This document shows positions 50,224-57,161 of a stretch of 57,161 bases of DNA, piece by piece. Both the position numbers and the translations under genes were made by a program. Within the stretch, counting starts at the first letter, position 1. The number at the start of each line of letters is the position of its first letter. Under the pieces are notes generated by a model that saw nothing but the letters and a program-made list of their open reading frames with translations, did not search any database and was not told the origin of the DNA. The DNA lies in contig CAZHZT010000025.1 in assembly GCA_964537285.1 (NCBI GenBank), positions 1 through 57,161 of the forward strand, in the 5' to 3' direction. This DNA is from CAZHZT01 sp964537285 (GTDB lineage Bacteria; Bacteroidota; Bacteroidia; Chitinophagales; Saprospiraceae).

Positions 50224-50526
50224 ATGTTAGAGGAACTACTGATAGCTTTTCAAATTGATATTTTTTCTATGCTGAACGTGAGCGCCTCTGACACTCACGT
50301 TCAGCGCTTTTCAAAAACCATAAATCAATCCCTAAAAAACTACATCCATTCATCTGACTATCAAAAACTTACAGGTTACCGACAAGATCCTCATGGATTT
50401 CGTATGGATATTACTTTTGGAATGACTCATGTTTTCAAAAACTTCACCAATCATGATCATCCTAAGGCCCTTTATCAGCTCACTTTTTTTAAAAGATTAT
50501 CCAATCTGAAAGCTTTGAAGTGTTGA
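50224..50526 (+). CDS. Doubtful small ORF overlapping the HTH gene
   Basis: About 100 codons from ATG (MLEELLIAFQIDIFSMLNVS), with DPHGFRMDITFGMTHVFKNF in the middle. It contains a perfect 12-bp-arm hairpin (50271-50305) and its last 50 bases overlap the convergent HTH gene. No recognised family, so it may be a spurious frame. Confidence 0.25.
   Translation: MLEELLIAFQIDIFSMLNVSASDTHVQRFSKTINQSLKNYIHSSDYQKLTGYRQDPHGFRMDITFGMTHVFKNFTNHDHPKALYQLTFFKRLSNLKALKC
50271..50305. repeat. Perfect hairpin (12-bp arms)
   Basis: GCTGAACGTGAG pairs with CTCACGTTCAGC across an 11-base loop, inside the doubtful ORF. Confidence 0.6.
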
Positions 50527-50963
50527 CTTTTCAGTTGCTCAACTTCAATCAATTCATTTTTACTCTGAATAGCTAACCATAAGTTGGGATTCAATTCGAA
50601 AGTACAGCCTAATTTATAGGCCAATTCAGAATTGATTTTTCTCCTACCGTTGATGATGGAACTGAGATTGGTTTCTTGAATACCAATAAACTCCGCAAAA
50701 CCTTTATTGCTGATCTTTGTCAATTGAAGAAGTTTTCTTAAAAATTGCCCCAGGGGAATTATCTCTTCCATCGTTTCATCTGAAACATAGCTCTCCATTT
50801 GTAATCGTACGGATATTATCCCATACTTCAACTTTTCTTTTTCATCTAAGTCCTGAACTTTTTCCTTAATGACTTTTCGCAACTCCTTGTAATCTTGGCT
50901 ATTCACATTGACAACGCCCTTTCCAGTTCCATTTATTCCTCCTTCATTAATGATATTCCCCAT
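50475..50963 (-). CDS. HigA-like HTH (XRE family) antitoxin or regulator
   Basis: 162 residues. The C-terminal half carries a helix-turn-helix: QFLRKLLQLTKISNKGFAEF, GIQETNLSSIINGRRKINSE and LAYKLGCTFELNPNLWLAIQ. The last block (NPxLWLxLQ) is typical of HigA-type antitoxins. The N-terminal half (YKELRKVIKEKVQDLDEKEK) is helical and of the size needed to bind a partner. It starts 4 bases after the stop of a GNAT-like gene, so the two are one operon and probably act as a toxin-antitoxin pair or a self-regulated module. An inverted repeat overlaps the operon start. Confidence 0.7.
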   Translation of the reverse strand: MGNIINEGGINGTGKGVVNVNSQDYKELRKVIKEKVQDLDEKEKLKYGIISVRLQMESYVSDETMEEIIPLGQFLRKLLQLTKISNKGFAEFIGIQETNLSSIINGRRKINSELAYKLGCTFELNPNLWLAIQSKNELIEVEQLKSQHFKAFRLDNLLKKVS

Positions 50964-50967
50964 AAAA

Positions 50968-51465
50968 TTAAAGTTTCATTTTTAAAAATTGATCGATTAG
51001 TCCTATCCCCTTTGCAGGTTCAATGAACATTCTCTGCCCCGCAGCCAAAGTTGAACCATACTTGTTTTGATAAAACCTTATTAAATTCGTTTTACTTTCA
51101 AAAGTCAAAAAACCTTCATACCCATTTCTTCCTAATTCAAAACTTTTTAAACAAGCAAAAGCAATAAGGCAGGCCGCTACTTTGTCATATTGTCCACCAG
51201 AACCATAATTATGCGGAGCAACTTCTATGTTATTCATATACAGCATTTCATCGTTCATCAAGCTTAACATAACGACTCCCTCTATCTTCTCGGGGTTTTC
51301 GTTTAAAACCAATTTATATATTTCACTGCCCTCAACTTTAAATAATGAACGCCAAGCAAACTGCCATCCATCTTTTTTCTTGGGCATATCTTTCTTAATA
51401 GCCTTTAATATGCTAGCTTCTCTTTCTTTTCTATTTGTCCGATCAAATATTTTAACCTCCATCAA
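50968..51465 (-). CDS. GNAT-like acetyltransferase, probable toxin of the HTH pair
   Basis: 165 residues. EGVVMLSLMNDEMLYMNNIE and VAPHNYGSGGQYDKVAACLI form the beta4/beta5 and acetyl-CoA loop of a GNAT fold (the usual Q/R-x-x-G-x-G is degenerate, GSGGQYDKVA). FLTFESKTNLIRFYQNKYGS is the GNAT C-terminal strand. Substrate not known. The upstream position and 4-base spacing to an HTH gene resemble TA modules; the order toxin first, antitoxin second resembles HigBA. Known GNAT toxins (TacT, AtaT) pair with ribbon-helix-helix proteins, so an HTH partner would be atypical. It might also be an ordinary acetyltransferase with its regulator. Confidence 0.65.
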   Translation of the reverse strand: MMEVKIFDRTNRKEREASILKAIKKDMPKKKDGWQFAWRSLFKVEGSEIYKLVLNENPEKIEGVVMLSLMNDEMLYMNNIEVAPHNYGSGGQYDKVAACLIAFACLKSFELGRNGYEGFLTFESKTNLIRFYQNKYGSTLAAGQRMFIEPAKGIGLIDQFLKMKL

Positions 51466-51495
51466 TCTATTTATACAAAGATATCAAAAATAGAT
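51465..51495. promoter_or_regulatory. Inverted repeat at the GNAT/HTH operon start
   Basis: ATCTATTT and AAATAGAT are exact inverted repeats 15 bases apart, immediately upstream of the first start codon. Suited to autoregulation by the HTH protein. A second pair (AATCAATT/AATTGATT) spans 51501-51545. Confidence 0.4.
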
Positions 51496-51692
51496 AACAA
51501 AATCAATTATTTCACCTTTTTCGATAATAAAAAAAATTGATTATTGAGAACTATAAAATCAATGAAACTTCTGATCGTCGAAGTTTCCAAACCCTATCCC
51601 CGGAAATTCCTCATTCCACTCAAAATATTTCCTCCCTCATTCCTCCCAATTCCAATTTCCACGCCCTATATTTGATCAAAAAATAAAAAACT

Positions 51693-53834
51693 ATGCATAA
51701 ATACCTTCTTTCCTTCATTTTTATCCTTGTTACCCTTAATACTTTTGCTCAGAAGCAATCACTTACCCTCGAAGACGCCGTCCTAAGACGTTTCTCCGAC
51801 TTTGCTCCAGAGCGTTACAGCAACCTCCAATGGGCCAAAGGTCAAGAAGCCCTCACCTACATTGATCGTAATGCCAATGCCATAAAGCGCTTTTCCACCA
51901 ATGTAGAAGCAGCCGATATTCTGATGGATGCAGATAAACTAAAAGAAAAGCTTGACCTGGATCTCCGCCGCATGCCCTCTATCAGTTGGCTCTCATCTAA
52001 CGCTTTCTATTTCAGGGCTCAAAATGCCTACTACTACTGGGATATCGGCAATGGAAGCGGTGAAAAACTGCTGGAAATCCCTGAAAATGCACAAAACACT
52101 GACTTCCACCCAGCTTCTTCCCAACTCGCTTATACACGAGATAATAACCTTTATGTAGCCAATAATAAATTTTCAAGCATCCCGGTTACCGCCAATGACG
52201 ATCCCAATATCGTTTCCGGACAGGCTATAGCTCGATACGAATTCGGTATCGGGAAGGGTACTTTCTGGTCACCAAACGGCCGTTATCTGGCTTTTTATCA
52301 GAAAGACGAAACAGATGTATCCAATTATCCATTACTCGATATTAGTACCATTCCCGGCACTTTAAATGAGATAAAATATCCTATGGCCGGCCAAAAAAGC
52401 GAATACGCCAAAGTGGGTATTTTTGACTCAGAAAGAAAGCATGTCTACTATCTGGATGTTGATGGACCTAAAGATCAATACCTGACCAATGTGGGCTGGG
52501 GACCGGAGGAGCAATTCCTTTATGTCGTAATCGTTAACCGCGACCAGAATGCCATTAAACTGAATAAATACAGTGCTCAGGATGGTAAATTGGTTAAAAC
52601 GTTGTTAGAGGAATCGCATCCTAAATATGTAGAGCCGGAACATCCGGTTTGGTTCATCCCGGGCAAAAAGGATGAATTCCTTTGGTTCAGCGAACGCGAC
52701 GGTTTCAATCACCTTTACCGCTATAACACAGATGGAAAACTGCTTAATCAGGTGACGAAAGGACCTTGGGTGGTGCTGAAAATCCTTGGTCTGGATCAAA
52801 GCCGTAAAAAAGTGATCGTGAGCGGTACCGACGAAACGGGCTTGAACCAATGGGCTTATACCGCTGACCTGGATACCGATCAAGCAGAAGCTATTGATGA
52901 AACGCCAGGTGTTCATAGTTATGATCTAAGCAGCGATGGCACTCACCTACTGGATGTTTATTCCAACCTCAACACTCCACTTGTAGAAAGAGTGATTGAT
53001 TTGAAGGGTAAGGTACAATCTTTCAACCGCAAATCTGCAGACCCACTGGCCAATCACAAAATCGGTAAAACCGAAATTGTACAAATAATGGCTGCCGATG
53101 GCAAAACACCCCTGCATGGAAGAATCATCAAACCAAGCAACTTCGACTCTGCCCAAAAATACCCGGTAGTTGTGTATGTATACGGTGGCCCACACGCACA
53201 AATGCTCGACAACCGCTGGCTGGCCAAAGCTCCACTATGGATGTATTACATGGCCGAAAAAGGATACGTCATTTTCACCGTGGATAACCGGGGTTCAGCC
53301 AATAGAGGCCTGGAGTTTGAAAATATCATCCACCGCCAACTTGGCACCCTAGAAATGGAAGATCAACTTGCCGGTGTCGAATATCTCAAAAAACAGCCCT
53401 GGGCAGACACGGAGAGAATGGCCATTCATGGATGGAGCTTCGGAGGCTTTATGACGTGTACCATGATGTTGCGTTCGCCAGGCACCTTCCAGGCAGGCGT
53501 AGCTGGTGGTCCCGTAACCGATTGGGCTTTTTACGAAGTGATGTACGGCGAACGTTACATGGATCGTCCGGAGGAAAACCCGGAAGGCTACAAAAAGGCA
53601 CGCCTAATGAATTATGTAGATGACTTGGAAGGCGATTTACTATTAATTCATGGCACCATAGATGATGTGGTGGTGATGCAGCATAATTTTGCACTTGTTA
53701 AAGCATTCGTAGATGCCGGGAAGCAGGTCGATTTCTTCCCCTACCCTATGCATCCGCATAATGTGCGTGGCAGAGACCGCGTCCATTTAATGGAAAAAGT
53801 ACTCACCTATATTGAAGAGCATCTAGAAAAGTAA
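51693..53834 (+). CDS. Dipeptidyl-peptidase IV (S9 family)
   Basis: 713 residues, signal peptide ending TFAQ. The N-terminal 470 residues form the DPPIV_N propeller (ISWLSSNAFYFRAQNAYYYW, GKGTFWSPNGRYLAFYQKDE, WFSERDGFNHLYRYNTDG). The C-terminal alpha/beta hydrolase has GWSFGGFMT with the catalytic Ser near residue 581, Asp in LIHGTIDDVV (near 656) and His in YPMHPHNVRG (near 688). The double-Glu substrate motif region (ARYEFGIGKG) is partly recognisable. It removes dipeptides ending in Pro/Ala from peptide N-termini, in the periplasm or outside. Well-conserved in Bacteroidota, monocistronic or followed by the rsmF-like gene 65 bases later. Confidence 0.92.
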   Translation: MHKYLLSFIFILVTLNTFAQKQSLTLEDAVLRRFSDFAPERYSNLQWAKGQEALTYIDRNANAIKRFSTNVEAADILMDADKLKEKLDLDLRRMPSISWLSSNAFYFRAQNAYYYWDIGNGSGEKLLEIPENAQNTDFHPASSQLAYTRDNNLYVANNKFSSIPVTANDDPNIVSGQAIARYEFGIGKGTFWSPNGRYLAFYQKDETDVSNYPLLDISTIPGTLNEIKYPMAGQKSEYAKVGIFDSERKHVYYLDVDGPKDQYLTNVGWGPEEQFLYVVIVNRDQNAIKLNKYSAQDGKLVKTLLEESHPKYVEPEHPVWFIPGKKDEFLWFSERDGFNHLYRYNTDGKLLNQVTKGPWVVLKILGLDQSRKKVIVSGTDETGLNQWAYTADLDTDQAEAIDETPGVHSYDLSSDGTHLLDVYSNLNTPLVERVIDLKGKVQSFNRKSADPLANHKIGKTEIVQIMAADGKTPLHGRIIKPSNFDSAQKYPVVVYVYGGPHAQMLDNRWLAKAPLWMYYMAEKGYVIFTVDNRGSANRGLEFENIIHRQLGTLEMEDQLAGVEYLKKQPWADTERMAIHGWSFGGFMTCTMMLRSPGTFQAGVAGGPVTDWAFYEVMYGERYMDRPEENPEGYKKARLMNYVDDLEGDLLLIHGTIDDVVVMQHNFALVKAFVDAGKQVDFFPYPMHPHNVRGRDRVHLMEKVLTYIEEHLEK

Positions 53835-53879
53835 GCCTTATCCGCTACCTGACTCAAAATAGTACCGAATACCAAGTTC

Positions 53880-53908
53880 CTCCTGCATTTGAAATTCAAA
53901 TGCAGGAG
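53880..53908. repeat. Perfect 14-bp palindrome over the methyltransferase start
   Basis: CTCCTGCATTTGAA and TTCAAATGCAGGAG surround a single A. The ATG at 53900 lies in the right arm. No copy elsewhere in the window. Confidence 0.7.
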
Positions 53909-55240
53909 TTGCTGGGCACACAGGCAGCCCTTTTCTGGGAAGCTTTGGATCAAGCTGCCTCTATAAGTATCCGGCAAAACCCTCAAAAAAAGACGCCGCT
54001 ATCCTTTCTTTCAGACGGTTCGGTTCCGTGGTGTGAAGAAGGTTTGTACCTGAAAGAACGGCCTGTTTTCACCCTGGACCCCCTACTTCATGCAGGGGCT
54101 TATTATGTTCAGGAAGCCTCTTCCATGTTTGTCAGCGAGGCGCTTAAGCAAACCACCGATCTATCTCAACCATTAAAGGTGCTGGATTTATGTGCTGCCC
54201 CGGGGGGGAAATCCACCTTATTGGCCTCCCTCCTATCTTCTGACAGCCTGTTGGTATGCAATGAGATGGTGCGCCACCGCTATTCTATCCTGAATGAAAA
54301 CCTGGTAAAATGGGGAGCCGCAAACATATTTTCCACGAACTATACGCCCAAGGATTTTGCGCCACTAAAAGGCTATTTTGACATCATCCTGGTGGATGCC
54401 CCATGTTCGGGCGAAGGCTTGTTTCGCAAAGACCCCAAGGCCATGAATGAATGGTCGCCGCAGTTAGTCGACAAATGTGTTAAGCGACAAAAGGATATCC
54501 TTAGCAGAGCAGTGCCTCTTCTTAAAGAAGATGGGATCCTTCTCTACAGTACCTGCACTTATAATCGAAAAGAAAATATTGACAATGCTTCCTGGTTGAC
54601 TAAAACCTATCCTCTAAAATCCGTAGCATTATCGATTCCTGAAGATTGGGGCATTACTTTAATCGAAGGGAAGCAAGCTTTTGGGTATTCCTTTTTCCCG
54701 CATCTGGCCAAAGGCGAAGGTTTTTATTTATCCATTTTTCAAAATCAGTCTTCCAGCAAAGCGGAAAAACTAAAAATAAAAACAAAATCTCCTTCATTAA
54801 CTCCATTATCCAAGAATCAACTCCCTATACTATCAAAATGGGTAAATCAACCGGAAGCATTCCGGTGGTATGTGGGTAAAAATGAAGTAATAACGGCTTA
54901 TCCCAAACAGTCTATTAGCGACTACTTACTTTTAAACAAGCTTTTCCCTAAAAATCAGGCAGGTTTAATAGCTGGTACTTTCAAAAAACATCAATTTATT
55001 CCGGATCATGCCCTTGCCCTTTCGACTTTTTTAAATAATGAATTGCCTCAAATAGAGTTGGAAAAAGACCAGGCATTACATTTTTTAAAAAAGGAACCAT
55101 TCACACTGGCAGAGATTCCGAAGGGATGGTCTTTGATTCGTTATAAAAACCTGCCCCTTGGCTGGATAAAAGGCCTTGGGCACCGCTTCAATAATTACTA
55201 CCCTAAGGAATGGAAGATACGTATGAGTGTTAAGGGATAA
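53900..55240 (+). CDS. RsmF/NOL1-type rRNA (cytosine-C5) methyltransferase
   Basis: 446 residues from ATG. Motifs: DLCAAPGGKSTLLASLL (SAM binding), LVDAPCSGEGLFRKDPKAMN (motif IV with Cys) and LYSTCTYNRKENID (motif VI, catalytic Cys). The N-terminal LLHAGAYYVQEASSMFVSEA and the C-terminal RNA-binding part (GWIKGLGHRFNNYYPKEWKI) match the RsmF/YebU architecture. The in-frame codons before the ATG read EYQVPPAFEIQ, which is the conserved P-P-x-F start of this family, yet no ATG, GTG or TTG precedes it up to the stop region of the DPP IV gene. The true start may be non-canonical, or the palindrome (53880-53908) has replaced the original leader. Confidence 0.85.
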   Translation: MQELLGTQAALFWEALDQAASISIRQNPQKKTPLSFLSDGSVPWCEEGLYLKERPVFTLDPLLHAGAYYVQEASSMFVSEALKQTTDLSQPLKVLDLCAAPGGKSTLLASLLSSDSLLVCNEMVRHRYSILNENLVKWGAANIFSTNYTPKDFAPLKGYFDIILVDAPCSGEGLFRKDPKAMNEWSPQLVDKCVKRQKDILSRAVPLLKEDGILLYSTCTYNRKENIDNASWLTKTYPLKSVALSIPEDWGITLIEGKQAFGYSFFPHLAKGEGFYLSIFQNQSSSKAEKLKIKTKSPSLTPLSKNQLPILSKWVNQPEAFRWYVGKNEVITAYPKQSISDYLLLNKLFPKNQAGLIAGTFKKHQFIPDHALALSTFLNNELPQIELEKDQALHFLKKEPFTLAEIPKGWSLIRYKNLPLGWIKGLGHRFNNYYPKEWKIRMSVKG

Positions 55241-55269
55241 TTACATTAAAAAACTCCCATTGAAAGATA

Positions 55270-55330
55270 GGAATAATGCTTCAAATTGGCGCTTGGCTTC
55301 CAGCCAAGCGCCAATTTGAAGCATTATTCC
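55270..55330. terminator. 29-bp perfect hairpin with 3-base loop, followed by T-tract
   Basis: GGAATAATGCTTCAAATTGG plus GCGCTTGGCT pairs perfectly with its complement around TCC, and CATCTTTTTC follows. Usable as a terminator of the methyltransferase gene, but unusually long and perfect for one; it also looks like the other unique snap-back palindromes. Confidence 0.6.
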
Positions 55331-55423
55331 CATCTTTTTCACATTAGTTTTTGAAAAATAAAAAATACTAGATACCTTAAGCGTTTATTAAGTGAATTTT
55401 AAAAAAACGTATCTAGCACATTC

Positions 55424-57013
55424 ATGAGAAATAAAAAAGGTTTACTACTGTTACTGATGGCCGTTTTGGGGCCAATAGCTTTGTTTGCACAAGAAGAATC
55501 AGGCCGTGGTCTTGATGCTGCCATTGACGAATGGTTTGCCCCCATTGCTCAGGCAATTGTAGGCGTTATATTTTTTCCTATTTCCATAGCCGGGGTAAGC
55601 ATGCCTTTGGTGGTTATTTACCTGATTGTTGCAGCTCTTATCTTTACATTCTATTTCAACTTCATCAATATCAGAGCATTTGGTGTAGCCGTAAATACAG
55701 TAAGAGGGAAATATGATAGTATCGACCATCATGAAGTTGAAAAAACGGATCAGCTAAATGTCCATGACGGCGATAACCCGGATACCATCAAAATTGAAGG
55801 GAAAGAGGGGGAAGTTTCCCACTTTCAAGCCCTCACGGCAGCCCTTTCCGGAACAGTAGGTCTTGGAAACATAGCAGGAGTAGCCGTTGCCGTTTCTCTT
55901 GGTGGCCCAGGAGCGACTTTTTGGATGATAATCGCCGGTCTGATCGGAATGTCCTCCAAATTTGTGGAATGTACCCTTGGGGTACGCTACCGCGATGTCG
56001 GCCCCGATGGCACTGTATATGGTGGCCCTATGTATTATCTTACCAAAGGGCTGGCAGAAAAAGGCATGGCTGGCCTTGGCCGCTTTTTTGCGATTTTTTT
56101 CGCTATCATGTGTGTAGGAGGTTCTTTTGGGGGAGGGAATATGTTCCAGTCTAATCAGGCTGCGAATCAGTTCAATTCCCTTATCGGTGCTGAAGGCGGC
56201 TCAATAGGTGTTATTTTTGGCGTGATCATGGCCATATTTGTTGGCTTGGTAATCATTGGTGGTATTAAACGTATTGGGGCAGTTACAGAACGCGTTGTTC
56301 CTTTCATGGTAGGGGTTTACTTCCTTGCCGCTTTAGTCATTTTAGGAACAAATATCTCAGCAATACCAGACGCTTTTGGTCAGATATTCTCAGGGGCTTT
56401 TACCCCTCTGGGAATTGCAGGTGGTTTTATAGGTGTATTGGTCCAGGGCTTCAGAAGAGCTGCATTCTCCAATGAGGCAGGTGTGGGTTCGGCTGCCATT
56501 GCACACTCAGCTGTTAAAACGAGCTACCCTGCCAGTGAAGGAATCGTAGCTTTATTAGAACCATTTATTGATACCGTTGTGGTTTGTACTATGACTGCTT
56601 TGGTAATCATCGTTACAAACACTGATGGCAGCATCATGACTTATGGAGTACAAACACCTGATGGCGTGACTGCTACTTCCGATGCTTTTGCTACCGTACT
56701 TCCATGGTTCCCCTACGTTTTAACCATTGCGGTAATTTTATTTGCTTTTTCAACCATGCTTTCATGGTCTTACTATGGCTTGCAATCATGGCTATTCCTT
56801 TTTGGGAGAAATAAAACGAATGATTACATCTATAAAGTTCTTTTTTGTGTGATGATCGTTATTGGAGCAGCTTCCAGCTTGCAATCGGTTATTGATTTCT
56901 CTGATGCAATGATCTTTGCGATGTGTATTCCAAACATAATTGGCTTGTTTATACTAATGCCGGTAGTGAAAGTAGAATTGGATAAATATTTGAAAGCAAT
57001 AAGAAATAACTAA
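55424..57013 (+). CDS. AGCS-family sodium:alanine symporter
   Basis: 529 residues, with signal-like first span (LLLLLMAVLGPIALFAQ) and about 11 further spans. The family signature is clear: FQALTAALSGTVGLGNIAGV, ATFWMIIAGLIGMSSKFVEC, GPMYYLTKGL, and FRRAAFSNEAGVGSAAIAHS. It couples inward sodium flow to alanine or glycine uptake. A hydrophilic loop (KYDSIDHHEVEKTDQLNVHD) inserted before the signature is not in most members. Monocistronic, and followed by a MITE-like element. Confidence 0.92.
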   Translation: MRNKKGLLLLLMAVLGPIALFAQEESGRGLDAAIDEWFAPIAQAIVGVIFFPISIAGVSMPLVVIYLIVAALIFTFYFNFINIRAFGVAVNTVRGKYDSIDHHEVEKTDQLNVHDGDNPDTIKIEGKEGEVSHFQALTAALSGTVGLGNIAGVAVAVSLGGPGATFWMIIAGLIGMSSKFVECTLGVRYRDVGPDGTVYGGPMYYLTKGLAEKGMAGLGRFFAIFFAIMCVGGSFGGGNMFQSNQAANQFNSLIGAEGGSIGVIFGVIMAIFVGLVIIGGIKRIGAVTERVVPFMVGVYFLAALVILGTNISAIPDAFGQIFSGAFTPLGIAGGFIGVLVQGFRRAAFSNEAGVGSAAIAHSAVKTSYPASEGIVALLEPFIDTVVVCTMTALVIIVTNTDGSIMTYGVQTPDGVTATSDAFATVLPWFPYVLTIAVILFAFSTMLSWSYYGLQSWLFLFGRNKTNDYIYKVLFCVMIVIGAASSLQSVIDFSDAMIFAMCIPNIIGLFILMPVVKVELDKYLKAIRNN

Positions 57014-57108
57014 AAGTTATCCCCAAAATGAGGCTGTCTCACAAGTAATTCGTGTGGCTTGGGAGGAGTATTTCCTATTGAAGGGAGTTCTTTTTTTGAA
57101 ATTTTTAG

Positions 57109-57161
57109 TAAGGGATCAGGAAAATAATACCCTACCCATTTTACTTGTCCTTTTTTCCTCA
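57109..57161. mobile_element. MITE-like fold-back element (family B), copy 3, cut by window end
   Basis: The first 53 bases (TAAGGGATCAGGAAAATAAT ...) match the start of copy 1 at 17349 almost exactly, in the same orientation. The rest lies outside the window. Confidence 0.75.

Noticed and set aside
1..57161. tRNA, rRNA and riboswitch genes
   Set aside because: No cloverleaf with TTCGA-type arm, no rRNA segments, and no leader matching a known riboswitch were seen by eye. A covariance search was not possible.

Overview
The window reads as a Bacteroidota chromosome fragment, most likely from a Saprospiraceae-like marine or wastewater bacterium. Evidence: several large secreted proteins end in type IX secretion (T9SS) C-terminal domains (one gliding-motility CHU_C-like type B tail, three type A tails). 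An alternative complex III (ActA-F) operon runs straight into a cytochrome c oxidase operon in the Bacteroidota order. Spacers are AT-rich with weak ribosome binding sites. There is one 100-base assembly gap (21114-21213). No rRNA, tRNA, CRISPR array or prophage was seen.

Region 1 (1-11.3 kb) is an accessory, partly decayed zone: a redoxin-like gene, a complete IS3-family element, a large T9SS protein, an RNA ligase whose translationally coupled HD/kinase partner has lost its middle, small orphan genes, a CIA30-family protein, and several promoterless C-terminal gene fragments (a T9SS tail, a GNAT, a two-component-type beta-propeller). Hairpins and dispersed repeats fill the spacers.

Region 2 (11.3-25.1 kb) holds three large secreted T9SS proteins (BNR/VPS10-like, PKD-repeat, dockerin-like), a hotdog thioesterase, a conserved helical protein of unknown function, uracil-DNA glycosylase, a large unknown membrane-anchored protein, a DUF423 protein and an outer-membrane barrel.

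Region 3 (25.2-43 kb, all minus strand) is the respiratory core: actABCDEF, then ctaC, ctaD, ctaB (heme O synthase), two subunit III genes, subunit IV, a SCO-like protein without copper ligands, a DUF420/CtaM-like protein and a small CPMC membrane protein. Together they oxidise menaquinol, pass electrons through c-type hemes and reduce oxygen. Histidine-rich loops or tails recur in several subunits.

Region 4 (43-57 kb) carries thyA, a START-domain protein, a UbiD-like decarboxylase, an ATE-like aminoacyl-tRNA-protein transferase, a lipoprotein, an IPTL-CTERM-like protein, a GNAT plus HTH pair that looks like a toxin-antitoxin module, dipeptidyl-peptidase IV, an RsmF-like rRNA methyltransferase and an AGCS sodium:alanine symporter.

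The most unusual signal is in the spacers. They contain a 189-bp MITE-like fold-back element (two full copies plus one cut by the window end), a ~110-bp hairpin family with compensatory arm changes, heptanucleotide tandem repeats including a ~200-bp palindrome built of 7-mers, and a series of unique, long, near-perfect hairpins with 1-12 nt loops that suggest a snap-back or template-switch process.
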